Shown piece by piece: positions 27,537 to 36,515 of a DNA stretch of 64,000 bases (position 1 is the stretch's first letter; every line of letters starts with the position of its first letter). The translations under genes were made by a program, and so were the position numbers. A model generated the notes under the pieces. It was not told the origin of the DNA, searched no databases, and saw nothing but the letters and a program-made list of their open reading frames with translations. Source of the DNA: Hydrogenophaga sp. PAMC20947 (GTDB taxonomy: Bacteria > Pseudomonadota > Gammaproteobacteria > Burkholderiales > Burkholderiaceae_C); the NCBI RefSeq assembly GCF_004795855.1, contig NZ_CP039252.1, positions 3,720,001 to 3,784,000 of the forward strand. The letters are read 5' to 3'.

Positions 27537-28895
27537 TCAAAACCCCAAACGCCAGACCAGGCCCAGCAAAGCACACACGGCGATCACATGGATCACCGGG
27601 CGCTTGTAGTGGATCAAAGCCACCGCTGCCCCCAGCGAAATCACCACCGACGGGCCGTCGATTGCGCCGTCAAAACCCGTGGGCCACCACACGTGGTACC
27701 CAAAGAACAACGCCAGGTTCAGGATCACGCCCACCACCGCGGCGGTGATGGCCGTCAGGGGGGCGGTAAAACTCAACTGGCCGTGCGTGGATTCGACCAG
27801 CGGGCCCCCCGCAAGAATAAACAAAAACGACGGCAAGAACGTGAACCAGGTTACCAGCACCGCCGCCGTGGCCCCCGCCAGAAACAGGGCATCGGGCCCA
27901 AACACCGCCTTCACATAACCGCCCACAAACGCCACAAAAGCCACCACCATGATCAGGGGCCCTGGCGTGGTTTCGCCCAGCGCCAGGCCGTCGATCATTT
28001 GTGTGGGGGTCAGCCAGCCGTAGTGGCTTACACCGCCCTGGTACACATACGGCAAAACTGCGTACGCGCCGCCAAAGGTCAACAGCGCCGCCTTGGTGAA
28101 AAACCAGCCCATTTGCGTCAGCGTGTGGTCCCAGCCCAGCCAGCCGGTGAGCAAGGCCATGGGCACCACCCACAACACCGCGCCCACCGCCACCACACGC
28201 CACAAGCGGCCCCAGCTGAAACGGGCGTGTTCGGGGGTGGGCGTGTGATCGTCGATCAGGGCCGGCAATGAAGCGGCGCTGGTCGGGCCGTGCCCTGCGC
28301 CACCCAGGCTGAACATTTGCGGCGCCCAGCGCGCACCCAGAAAGCCCACCAGCGCTGCGCCCAAAACGATCAGCGGAAACGGCACCTGCAGCGCAAAGAT
28401 CGCCACAAATGCCGCTGCGGCCACCGCCCACATCGCGCCGTTCTTCAGCGCCCGCGAACCGATGCGCACCGTGGCCTGCACAACAATGGCCGTGACCGCC
28501 GGCTTGATGCCGTAAAACAGGCCCGCCACCCAGGGCACATCGCCAAACGCGATGTACACCCAGGACAAACCGATCAGGATGAACAGCGAGGGCAACACAA
28601 ACAACCCCCCCGCCACCACACCGCCCCAGGTGCGGTGCATCAGCCAGCCAATGTAGGTCGCCAGTTGCTGCGCTTCTGGGCCGGGCAACACCATGCAGTA
28701 GTTCAAGGCGTGCAGAAAACGCCGCTCCGAAATCCAGCGCCGCCGCTCCACCAGCTCCTGGTGCATGATCGCGATCTGCCCCGCCGGGCCCCCGAAACTG
28801 ATGAACCCCAGCTTGAGCCAGAACCAGAAAGCCTGGGCCAGGCTAACTGGCGCCAACGTCTCGCCGTCGAGCTTTTCAGGGTCGCTTGTCTTCAT
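27537..28895 (-). CDS. chrA: Chromate efflux transporter
   Basis: A 452-residue long-chain CHR-family transporter made of two homologous halves. The N-terminal half contains [20 protein letters not shown] and the signature [19 protein letters not shown]; the C-terminal half contains [19 protein letters not shown] and [13 protein letters not shown]. These are the repeated motifs of ChrA, which exports chromate across the inner membrane. Its start overlaps the chrB stop by four bases. Sulfate-related roles are known in the family, but the chrB neighbour favours chromate. Confidence 0.93.
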   Translation of the reverse strand: MKTSDPEKLDGETLAPVSLAQAFWFWLKLGFISFGGPAGQIAIMHQELVERRRWISERRFLHALNYCMVLPGPEAQQLATYIGWLMHRTWGGVVAGGLFVLPSLFILIGLSWVYIAFGDVPWVAGLFYGIKPAVTAIVVQATVRIGSRALKNGAMWAVAAAAFVAIFALQVPFPLIVLGAALVGFLGARWAPQMFSLGGAGHGPTSAASLPALIDDHTPTPEHARFSWGRLWRVVAVGAVLWVVPMALLTGWLGWDHTLTQMGWFFTKAALLTFGGAYAVLPYVYQGGVSHYGWLTPTQMIDGLALGETTPGPLIMVVAFVAFVGGYVKAVFGPDALFLAGATAAVLVTWFTFLPSFLFILAGGPLVESTHGQLSFTAPLTAITAAVVGVILNLALFFGYHVWWPTGFDGAIDGPSVVISLGAAVALIHYKRPVIHVIAVCALLGLVWRLGF

Positions 28896-29833
28896 GAAGC
28901 AAGTGCCTCACTGGAAAAGCTGACCAGCAAACTGTCAAACACCACACCCGCCGCCGCCAACAAGGCGTGGTCGTCGGTCAGCTGGGTGTGAAGCCCTGTC
29001 AAAACCGCCTCCAGCCCCACCGCTTCGGCGGGCTGAAGACCCCCCACATCCAGGTAGTGCACCAAAGCCGCCAACCGCGCGAGTCCGGGCTGGTTCAACC
29101 CGAAGCTCGCGACTAACACCTCAAACGTCACGCGATGGTCGACATGGCTGAAATCCGCTCCATCAAAATCAAAGCCCAGTGCCTGGACCGGCCGGTCAGA
29201 CGGGTCTACCATCCAACGCACACGGGCCTTTCGATCAATGAACCGCTGGATCAGCCAGGCACTGGCCAAACGATCCACCCACGGACGCTCTCGAGTGACC
29301 CAAATACGCCCCTGGTATTGCGCGAGGTCTCGAACCGTGATTTCACCGTCGGTGCATTGAGGCTCATTGGGCGACAAGGCGCGGGCACATGCCAGCTCAA
29401 GCTCATTCAATTGCAGCTCTACTTGCGCCTGCGCCTCACCTTGAAAGAAGTCCATGACAACAATCGCTGCAAAAACTCTTCGCCACTTGCGCACCCGCTT
29501 GAGTTGGTCTGCAGCAGAATCGGCCGACAGGGTGGACAAAGCCTGAATGAGTTCCAACGACAGAGCCTGATAGTCCTGGGTGCGGTCGAACAGGGATTTG
29601 AAATCGGTGCCTTCGGGCGGCGCAACCCGCATCACCAAGGCGGTGCCCCCCGCCGCCACAACATCCGAGGCCAAAGCGTCAAAACCGGCCTTGTTAGAGG
29701 CCATGTCAGGCAACAGGTACACGCCATCACGCAACACCGCGGCGCCTGAAGCTTTCAGCGCTCGCCAGGTGCGCATGCGCACAGCGGAATTCTCGGTAGG
29801 CAAGCTCGTGATCAAAGACAACCATTCATTCAT
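28892..29833 (-). CDS. chrB: Chromate resistance protein ChrB (regulator)
   Basis: A 313-residue ChrB-family protein. The N-terminal domain (about 1-150) resembles the PaaX-like/ChrB_N region ([34 protein letters not shown]), and the C-terminal domain starts at [21 protein letters not shown], the ChrB C-terminal signature. ChrB acts as a chromate-sensing regulator of chrBA in characterised systems. It is first in chrB-chrA-rhodanese. Its start at 29833 has no Shine-Dalgarno sequence. Confidence 0.9.
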   Translation of the reverse strand: MNEWLSLITSLPTENSAVRMRTWRALKASGAAVLRDGVYLLPDMASNKAGFDALASDVVAAGGTALVMRVAPPEGTDFKSLFDRTQDYQALSLELIQALSTLSADSAADQLKRVRKWRRVFAAIVVMDFFQGEAQAQVELQLNELELACARALSPNEPQCTDGEITVRDLAQYQGRIWVTRERPWVDRLASAWLIQRFIDRKARVRWMVDPSDRPVQALGFDFDGADFSHVDHRVTFEVLVASFGLNQPGLARLAALVHYLDVGGLQPAEAVGLEAVLTGLHTQLTDDHALLAAAGVVFDSLLVSFSSEALAS

Positions 29834-29868
29834 GTAATGAAGTCTACTATATTGTTAACTACATTACA
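29833..29868 (-). promoter_or_regulatory. Inverted repeat and AT-rich promoter at chrB
   Basis: TGTAATG (29833-29839) and CATTACA (29862-29868) form an inverted repeat around an AT-rich core that reads TATAGT on the minus strand. That hexamer ends only about 12 bases before the chrB ATG, so the message could be nearly leaderless. The dyad would overlay the promoter, as expected of an operator. Confidence 0.45.
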
Positions 29869-30017
29869 AAATTATGAAATAGGGAAAATTGACACTTCTT
29901 TACATTCCAGCCAAACAGGACGCACACAAGCGATACACAGGACTCGCAAACTGGACGCATTCCACAGCGAAAACCCTTTCACTGTGAAACCCAGTTCTTC
30001 CATCTCAAGGAGTCACC

Positions 30018-30740
30018 ATGAAACTGAATCTCAAAAACGCCCTCATCGCCACATCCATTGCTGCCGGCCTGTTCGGTGGTTCTGCCATCGCCATTGCGCA
30101 AAGCAACACCACCCCTGCAACCATGCCCGAGCAAGGCATGCAAGCCCCCCAGAAGGCACAGCGCGCCGGTGAACCACAAGCCAAGGGTGACAGCCAGGGC
30201 AAACACCGTGCCGACCGCATGGCCAAAATGCAAAAACGCATGGCCGAGCGCCAGGCCCAGCTCAAGGCCGCCTTGAAGCTGACCCCCGACCAGGAAGCCG
30301 CCTGGAGCGCCTTTGTTGCGCGCACCGCACCCGAGCCCCGCGTGGCCGGTCAAGACCGTGCCCAGCGCGGGGACTGGTCCAAGCTGACCACGCCCGAGCG
30401 TCTGGACAAGATGCAGGCCCGCCATGCTGAGCGCGGTGAAAAAATGGCCCAGCGCATCGACGCCACCAAGAGCTTCTACGCCGCCCTGACACCCGAGCAG
30501 CAAAAGACCTTTGACACGCAAGGCATGCGCGCCATGGGTGGCAAACACCGTGGCGGCATGAAGGGTGATCACCAACGCATGGGCAAGAACCACCACCGCG
30601 GTGACCATGAGCATGGCCAAGGCATGCACAAGGTCAAGCACATGGGCGAGAAAATGGGCCAAGGGAAACCCATGGTTGCCCCAGCCGCCGCAGCGACGCC
30701 AGCAGCACCGGTAGCCCCAGCGCCTGCCGTCACCCAGTAA
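30018..30740 (+). CDS. Spy/CpxP-family periplasmic protein with His/Met-rich tail
   Basis: A 240-residue secreted protein. A Sec signal (NALIATSIAAGLFGGSAIAIAQS) is followed by a helical Spy/CpxP-like domain with two LTxxQ-type motifs, KLTPDQEAAW and ALTPEQQKTF. Spy/CpxP proteins are periplasmic chaperones or stress modulators. The region after about residue 166 is unusual: rich in His, Met, Lys and Gly (for example KNHHRGDHEHGQGMHKVKHM), like metal-binding tails, then ends in an Ala/Pro linker. Ribosome-binding sequence AAGGAG precedes the ATG. The copper and chromate genes beside it fit a metal-stress role (inference). Confidence 0.8.
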   Translation: MKLNLKNALIATSIAAGLFGGSAIAIAQSNTTPATMPEQGMQAPQKAQRAGEPQAKGDSQGKHRADRMAKMQKRMAERQAQLKAALKLTPDQEAAWSAFVARTAPEPRVAGQDRAQRGDWSKLTTPERLDKMQARHAERGEKMAQRIDATKSFYAALTPEQQKTFDTQGMRAMGGKHRGGMKGDHQRMGKNHHRGDHEHGQGMHKVKHMGEKMGQGKPMVAPAAAATPAAPVAPAPAVTQ

Positions 30741-30781
30741 CGCACCAGCCATGCCCTGACGGGCACCCGCCCGTCGCCCTC

Positions 30782-30806
30782 AAGCCCCGCTCATGCGGGG
30801 CTTTTT
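30782..30806 (+). terminator. Rho-independent terminator after the Spy-like gene
   Basis: AAGCCCCGC and GCGGGGCTT form a perfect nine-base stem with a TCAT loop, followed by a T-run. It lies about 42 bases after the stop codon. Confidence 0.85.
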
Positions 30807-31019
30807 CGTGCTGCATCCAACCTGCCACCCCATCGAACCCGCAATCACCGCCACTTTGAAAGGACGGCATTTCACCGAGGCAACAGGTTCCGCGCAACCC
30901 CAGTGCACTGGAAGCCTTTGCGCCATATCAAGGCAACTGTCAGTTTTGAGGTTTAGTCTGGGGTTTTGAAGCTTGGCAACCCGCTCAAGAGGTTGACCAA
31001 GAACAGGAGACTCCCACCC

Positions 31020-31946
31020 ATGCTGTCCGCTTACATCACCCACCCCGACTGCGCCCTGCACGACATGGGCAACCACCACCCTGAATGCCCCGAGCGCCTC
31101 GGCGCCATCAACGACCACCTGCTGGTCAAGGGCCTGCTCGACTACATGATTCCGTACGACGCCCCCTTGGCCACACTGGACCAACTGGGCCGCGCGCACG
31201 CCTCCAACTACGTCAGCGAGCTGATCGATGCTTCGCCCAAAGAAGGCTTTCATGCAGTAGACCCCGACACCAACATGAACCCCCACACCATCACCGCCGC
31301 CCTGCGCGCGGCCGGTGCGGCGGTCGAGGCCACCGATCTGGTGCTGGGCGGCAAGGCGGCCACCGCATTTTGCTGCGTGCGCCCACCGGGGCACCATGCC
31401 GAACGCCAGGCCGCCATGGGTTTTTGCTTCTTCAACAACGTCACCGTGGGCATGCGCCACGCACTCGATGTGCATGGTCTGGAGCGCGTGGCCTTGATCG
31501 ACTTTGATGTGCACCACGGCAACGGCAGCGAAGACATCTTGCGCGGTGACGACCGTGTGCTCATGTGCTCGATTTTTGAGAAGGGCCTCTACCCCTTCAA
31601 CGGTGAAAGTGCCATCGGCGACAACATGGTGAATGTGGGCCTGCCCAGCCGCAGCGGCGGCGAAGCCTTTCGCGGAGCCGTCACCCAACACTGGTTGCCC
31701 GCACTCCACGCCTTCAAGCCGCAGCTCATCTACATTTCTGCCGGATTCGACGCCCACCGCGAAGACGACATGGGCAACCTTGGCCTGGTGGAGGCCGACT
31801 ACGAATGGGTCACCCAGCAGATCATGGACGTCGCCAACCAGCACTGCCAGGGCCGTGTCATCTCGTGCCTGGAAGGGGGCTATGTGCTGAGCCCACTTGC
31901 GCGCAGTGTGGCCGCCCATGTCAGGGTGTTGATCGGCGCGGGCTGA
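31020..31946 (+). CDS. Histone deacetylase-family deacylase
   Basis: A 308-residue Zn-dependent class II-like HDAC/acetoin-utilisation family protein. Catalytic elements are visible: CVRPPGHHAE with the tandem His, ALIDFDVHHGNGSEDI with the Zn-binding Asp and His, and ISAGFDAHREDDMG with the second Zn-binding Asp. The start at 31020 has AGGAG 12 bases upstream; a TTG at 30966 would add 18 residues of unlikely sequence. Bacterial members deacylate lysines, polyamines or small amides. It lies 153 bases before the lysine acetyltransferase gene on the same strand, suggesting removal of acetyl groups that enzyme adds. Confidence 0.86.
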   Translation: MLSAYITHPDCALHDMGNHHPECPERLGAINDHLLVKGLLDYMIPYDAPLATLDQLGRAHASNYVSELIDASPKEGFHAVDPDTNMNPHTITAALRAAGAAVEATDLVLGGKAATAFCCVRPPGHHAERQAAMGFCFFNNVTVGMRHALDVHGLERVALIDFDVHHGNGSEDILRGDDRVLMCSIFEKGLYPFNGESAIGDNMVNVGLPSRSGGEAFRGAVTQHWLPALHAFKPQLIYISAGFDAHREDDMGNLGLVEADYEWVTQQIMDVANQHCQGRVISCLEGGYVLSPLARSVAAHVRVLIGAG

Positions 31947-32099
31947 TCCGGTACAACGAAAAATTCAACGAGACAAATAGACTCAAAAATCCAACCGCAG
32001 CCCTAGCGACAAGACGCAGCGAGACAACGGACAAATATCCGCCCCAAAACTTCTGCTTTTCCGCACACGGGCGAAAGCCAGGTGTGCCACTCTGTTCTC

Positions 32100-34778
32100 A
32101 TGGACAAACACTACCTGACCCCTCTGTTCCAACCCGAGGTCATCGCCGTTTTTGTAGGCAAAAACGGCGATCCGGAACACCAGATCCCCCAAGCCCGTGC
32201 ACTGGTGGAATCCATCACCGCCCAGCGCTTCAGCGGCAAGCTGATCTTCATCGATCCCCACACCACCGGCACCCTCGCCGATCTGGCCCAGACGCGGGCC
32301 GATCTCGCCATCATCGTCTTGCCCCCCAAAGAAGCGCTGGCCGCACTCGAGGTCGTGGGCCGCATCAGATGCAAGGCGGCCCTCATGATCGGCAGTGGCA
32401 TTCCAGCCGACATGGCCAGCGACATGCACCTGGTGGCCCGCAAACACGGCATCCACCTGCTGGGCCCCAACAGCCTGGGTTTTCAGCGCCCCCGCATCGG
32501 CCTCAACGCGGGTGTGGTGGGCCCGCTCACCCGCCCAGGCCCGCTGGGTCTGATTTCTCAATCAGGTGCGCTCACCGCGTCCATCCTCGACTGGGCCGGC
32601 CAAAACAACGTGGGCTTCTCCACCGTGGTCTCCCTGGGCCCCAACACCTCGGTCGATCTCGCCCAGGCGCTGGATTTCCTTGCCTCCGACGCACAGACCC
32701 ACAGCATTGTGGTCTACATGGAAGGCATCTCCAGCGCCCGCCGTTTCATGAGCGCGCTGCGCGCTGCCGCCAATGCCAAACCCGTGGTGGTGCTCAAAGC
32801 CGGACGCAAAAAAGCTGGCAATGAAGCCGCGCAAACCCACAGCGGCGCCATCGTGGGCAGCGACGAAGTCTTCGAAGCCGCCCTGCGCCGGGCGGGTGCG
32901 GTGCGCGTGCGCTCGTTTGTCGAGCTGTTCTCGGCCTCCAAATGCCTGGCCTCGCGATACCGCCCGGTGGGCAAGCGCCTGGCCATCGTCACCAACGGCG
33001 GTGGGCCAGGTGTGCTCGCGGCCGACTGGGTGAGTGAAATCGCGCTGGAGCTGGGCAAGCTCTCGCCCGAGACCGCGGCCGAGCTCCAGCCCAAACTGCC
33101 CCCGTTCGCCTCGCTGCACGATCTGATCGACCTGTCTGAAGAAGCCACGCCTGAGCACTACCGCGAAGCCATCGCCGCAGCCGGCCGGGACAAAACGGTG
33201 GACGGTGTGCTGGTGGTGCATTCACCCAAAGGCGGCGTGAATGCCGCTGAAGTGGCCCGCGCCATGGCCGACCTCAAAGACCGCTTGGGCAAACCGCTGC
33301 TGTGCTGCTGGATGGGTGACGCTTCGGTGGGCGAGGCCCGTGATGTGCTGCAGCATGCTGCCATCCCCGCTTTCCGGACCCCCGAAGCCGCTGTAGGCGC
33401 GTTTGGCAACATTGCCAGCTTTTACGAGAACCAGCAGCTGCTGCAGCAAACGCCGCCGCCCTTGTCCAACCTGGCCAAACCCGACCTGGAAGGCGCGCGG
33501 CTGCTGATCGAAAACGTGCTCACCGAGCGCCGCAAGGTGTTGACGGAAATGGAATCCAAGGCCCTGCTCTCGGCCTTCCACATTCCGGTCACCCAGACCA
33601 TCCTGGCCCGCAGCGCCAACGAAGCCATGATGATTGCCACCCAGCTGGGCTACCCGGTGGCGCTCAAGATCGATTCATACGACATCAGCCACAAGAGCGA
33701 CGTCAACGGCGTCGCGCTCAACGTGATGAACGCTGTGGGGGTGCGCGACATCTACCAGACCATGATCCAGACGGTGAGCAAGCTGCAGCCCGGCGCACGC
33801 ATCAATGGGGTCACCATCCAGAAAATGGCCAGCAACAAACGCGGCCGCGAGCTCTACATCGGCCTGGTCACCGACGACCCGTTTGGCCCGGTGATCGCCT
33901 TCGGCGCCGGCGGCACCATGATCGAGTTGATCAACGACCGGGCCATGTCCCTTCCCCCCCTCAATTTGTTTCTGGCGCGCCGCCTGATCGAACGTTCACG
34001 CGCAAATGAGACCCTGGACGCCTGGAGAGGGGCCACAGCGGTCGATCGGGCCGCCCTTGAGCATGTGCTACTCCGGGTGTCGGAAATGGCCTGTGAGCTC
34101 CCTCAGCTGCGAGAAATGGACATCAACCCCATCATCGTGGACGAATCCGGGGCCGTGGCGGTCGATGCCCGCATCGTGATCGACAACGCGCCAGCCTCCG
34201 CCCGCAACTACGCCCACCTGGCCATCCTGCCCTACCCAGCCCGCTACGAACAGATCTGGCCCATGCGGGGCGGGGGTGAGTACACCATCCGGCCCATCCA
34301 CCCCGATGACGCCGAGATGCTGCAGGAACTGGTGCAAAACCTGTCGCCAGAGAGCCGCTACTTCCGTTTTGTCTCTTCCATGAAGGAATTGCCCCTGCCC
34401 ATGCTCTCGCGCCTCACCCTGATCGACTACGACCGAGAGATGGCGCTGGTGGCCATCCACCGGGAACGCAAAGACAGTCCTGAAGGCAAAACCGTCGAAA
34501 TCGAGCGGGTAGTGGGCGTTTCCCGCTACATCACCAACCCCGACAAGTCCAGCTGCGAGTTTTCGCTGGTGGTTGCGGACGACTTCAATGGCAAGGGTCT
34601 GGGTTCGCGCTTGATGCTCAGCATCATGGAAGAAGCGCGTGACAAGGGGCTGGCCGAGATCGAGGGCCTGGTGTTGGCGAACAACCCCGGCATGCTCAAG
34701 CTCATGAAAAGCCTGGGCTTCACAGCCAAGCCGTTTCCAGACGACCCCGACTTCAAACTGCTGACCTACACCCTCTGA
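32100..34778 (+). CDS. pat: Protein lysine acetyltransferase, Pat/YfiQ type (acyl-CoA synthetase-like plus GNAT)
   Basis: An 892-residue two-part protein. Residues about 1-460 resemble the CoA-binding and ligase domains of ADP-forming acetyl-CoA synthetase (LGPNSLGFQRPRIGLN, SQSGALTASILDWA, THSGAIVGSDEVF); about 480-710 is an ATP-grasp-like domain; about 726-892 is a GNAT domain (FNGKGLGSRLMLSIMEEARD). E. coli YfiQ/PatZ has the same order and about 886 residues. Such enzymes acetylate lysines, notably of acetyl-CoA synthetase. The ATG at 32100 or a GTG at 32082 could start it; neither has a clear ribosome-binding site. It follows the HDAC-like gene. Confidence 0.88.
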   Translation: MDKHYLTPLFQPEVIAVFVGKNGDPEHQIPQARALVESITAQRFSGKLIFIDPHTTGTLADLAQTRADLAIIVLPPKEALAALEVVGRIRCKAALMIGSGIPADMASDMHLVARKHGIHLLGPNSLGFQRPRIGLNAGVVGPLTRPGPLGLISQSGALTASILDWAGQNNVGFSTVVSLGPNTSVDLAQALDFLASDAQTHSIVVYMEGISSARRFMSALRAAANAKPVVVLKAGRKKAGNEAAQTHSGAIVGSDEVFEAALRRAGAVRVRSFVELFSASKCLASRYRPVGKRLAIVTNGGGPGVLAADWVSEIALELGKLSPETAAELQPKLPPFASLHDLIDLSEEATPEHYREAIAAAGRDKTVDGVLVVHSPKGGVNAAEVARAMADLKDRLGKPLLCCWMGDASVGEARDVLQHAAIPAFRTPEAAVGAFGNIASFYENQQLLQQTPPPLSNLAKPDLEGARLLIENVLTERRKVLTEMESKALLSAFHIPVTQTILARSANEAMMIATQLGYPVALKIDSYDISHKSDVNGVALNVMNAVGVRDIYQTMIQTVSKLQPGARINGVTIQKMASNKRGRELYIGLVTDDPFGPVIAFGAGGTMIELINDRAMSLPPLNLFLARRLIERSRANETLDAWRGATAVDRAALEHVLLRVSEMACELPQLREMDINPIIVDESGAVAVDARIVIDNAPASARNYAHLAILPYPARYEQIWPMRGGGEYTIRPIHPDDAEMLQELVQNLSPESRYFRFVSSMKELPLPMLSRLTLIDYDREMALVAIHRERKDSPEGKTVEIERVVGVSRYITNPDKSSCEFSLVVADDFNGKGLGSRLMLSIMEEARDKGLAEIEGLVLANNPGMLKLMKSLGFTAKPFPDDPDFKLLTYTL

Positions 34779-34813
34779 ACGCTGTTCAAAACAGCCAGGC
34801 AAAGTTCATTTTC

Positions 34814-34844
34814 AGCCGCCCGGCATCGCCTGGCGGCTTTTTTT
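34814..34844 (+). terminator. Rho-independent terminator after the acetyltransferase
   Basis: AGCCGCC pairs with GGCGGCT, with an inner GGC/GCC stem and ATC loop, followed by seven T. It ends the HDAC-pat unit and isolates the origin-like region from readthrough. Confidence 0.85.
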
Positions 34845-34860
34845 GTTCCCGTTTTTGTTC

Positions 34861-35100
34861 GCGTTTCTTATTCTTCTATATCTTTATTTCAAATTAGTAG
34901 TGGTAGTAGAGCAAACCGTTTTTCCGGGATAAGTCTGTTTTTTCCTTTTAAATCAATGATTTAGCGAGGTCCAAAGTCTGTGTCGAGTGGCCTGTTCATG
35001 GCGAAGTGAATTGGGGACAACTTGGGCTTTATCGATGGGCCTGTGGATAACTGGTGGGTTGTTAAAAAATTATCCACAGGGTTGTGGATCAATGAAAGTG
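34861..35100. other. Origin-like region: AT-rich tract, TAG trinucleotides and DnaA boxes
   Basis: The intergenic gap holds, left to right: an AT-rich tract (34866-34894); TAG-TAG-TGG-TAG-TAG (34895-34909), which reads as a DnaA-trio on this strand; a degenerate box CCGGGATAA (34924-34932); a second AT-rich run (34935-34965); and a cluster of DnaA boxes, namely TGTGGATAA (35042-35050, perfect, minus), TTATCCACA (35070-35078, perfect, plus) and TGTGGATCA (35083-35091, one mismatch, minus). This order matches bacterial origin unwinding regions. dnaA, dnaN, rpmH and parAB are not in the window, so its status as the chromosomal oriC is inferred. Confidence 0.6.
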
Positions 35101-35306
35101 GATTGTCTGTACAAAACCCCAGCTCATGTTTTTGAAGCGAGGGTCAACACCTGGGGACCCGCTTGCTGGCCACCTCGGGTGCCTAGGAAGGCACCAACGT
35201 GGCTGGGCAGATCGGCGACGCCGACTTCAAGGGCACGCTGGACGGTTTCTTCACCGAGCAGGCCCACGGTGCACTCGGGTGTGCCGCCAACACTTGGCTC
35301 GCGGGG
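35101..35306. other. GC-rich spacer between origin-like region and prenyltransferase gene
   Basis: About 200 bases with codon-like composition but no complete gene. On the minus strand, directly beyond the prenyltransferase stop and in the same frame, a 60-codon open stretch runs to TGA (EETVQRALEVGVADLPSHVG is part of it). It has no start of its own and could be a gene remnant or chance. Confidence 0.3.
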
Positions 35307-36344
35307 TTATCTCAACATCGACATGTGGGCAAATCCCCAGGCCATGCCCAGACCATGGGTCAAGGTCGCTGCCACGGTGAGCGCCAGGGCCGGTTTCAGG
35401 CGTTGGGGCTGGTCGGCATGGCGGATCAAGAGCACCCAGGCCGTGAGCGACAGCGGCAGGGAGACCAGGCCCCAGAGCGCCGGTATGGGCGGAATCAGCA
35501 ACCACACGCTGATGGCCAGCCAGGCGTGGGCGGCCAGCACCAAGGCGCCGTACATCATCGTGGCCCCCCGGGTGCCCAGCCGCACCACCAGGGTGCGCTT
35601 GCCCACGCTGGCATCGGCCTTCGCGTCGGGCACACCGTTGATCACCAGCAAGGCCGCGACCATGAGTGCGAAGCCCAGCCCCGCGCTGGCAGGGATCAGG
35701 AAAAAGTGGCGCCGCTGCACATAGTCGGCCCCCACCACCACGCCAAACCAGGCCAGTGCCACCGCGAATTCACCCATTCCGCGTGACATCAACTGCAAAG
35801 GGGGGGCGGAATAGGCCCAGGCCAGCAGCAGCCCCGCGGCGCCCAGCAGCAAGATGCCTGGCCCTGCTTGCACCGCGATCAGCAAGCCGGCGGGGATCAG
35901 CAGCACGAACAAGGCCTTGGCCAGATCCGCGGTGTGTTGTTCGGTCACGGTGCCGTTCTGGATCAGGCGCGAGCCCCCTGTGAAAGGGAACACGCCCTGG
36001 GTGTTGGCGGCGTCAGCGCCGTTGCGCGCATCGTGCTGGTCATTGATGACATTGCCCAGGGCGTGTGCCATGGCCGCGACCACCGTTGATCCCAGCGCGA
36101 GGGGCATGTCCAGCCCGCAACCGCAGGACGAAGCGATCGCCGTGCCCAGCAGGCAAGCCACCACGGTGAGCAACAGAAAAGCGGGCCGTGTCATGCGCCA
36201 CCACACCTTCAAGGGCAGCGCGGGTGGGACCGGCGGTGGCTGCACAGGGGAGGCGGACCCGGCTTTTGGGCCGCTTGCGCGTGCGGATTCTGATGTGGGG
36301 CTGGCTGGGTGATCTGTCGCAGGGCCCAATTCTGGTAGCGTCAT
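35307..36344 (-). CDS. UbiA-family prenyltransferase (MenA-like)
   Basis: A 345-residue integral membrane prenyltransferase with about eight or nine helices. Both Asp-rich motifs are visible: NVINDQHDARNGAD (first, N-x-x-x-D-x-x-D type) and VINGVPDAKADASVGKRTL (second, D-x-x-x-D), which bind the prenyl diphosphate through Mg2+. The combination with GKRTLVVRLG resembles 1,4-dihydroxy-2-naphthoate prenyltransferases more than UbiA of ubiquinone synthesis. The N-terminal 45 residues are Pro/Ala-rich and poorly conserved. It is divergent from minC. The acceptor is not certain. Confidence 0.8.
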   Translation of the reverse strand: MTLPELGPATDHPASPTSESARASGPKAGSASPVQPPPVPPALPLKVWWRMTRPAFLLLTVVACLLGTAIASSCGCGLDMPLALGSTVVAAMAHALGNVINDQHDARNGADAANTQGVFPFTGGSRLIQNGTVTEQHTADLAKALFVLLIPAGLLIAVQAGPGILLLGAAGLLLAWAYSAPPLQLMSRGMGEFAVALAWFGVVVGADYVQRRHFFLIPASAGLGFALMVAALLVINGVPDAKADASVGKRTLVVRLGTRGATMMYGALVLAAHAWLAISVWLLIPPIPALWGLVSLPLSLTAWVLLIRHADQPQRLKPALALTVAATLTHGLGMAWGFAHMSMLR

Positions 36345-36515
36345 GGGTTCAGTATGGGCAAGACGGCTGCATGCTGCCTTGATCTTTGTCGGGCACCGCG
36401 GGACCGATCGGACACAAGTGGTCACCTTCCACCTTGGGGTCGGCACGGGGCGACTGGTAAACTGCCTCCTCAGGCGGCTGGCCCATCCGGTTCCAGCCCG
36501 GCTTTGTCACGATTC

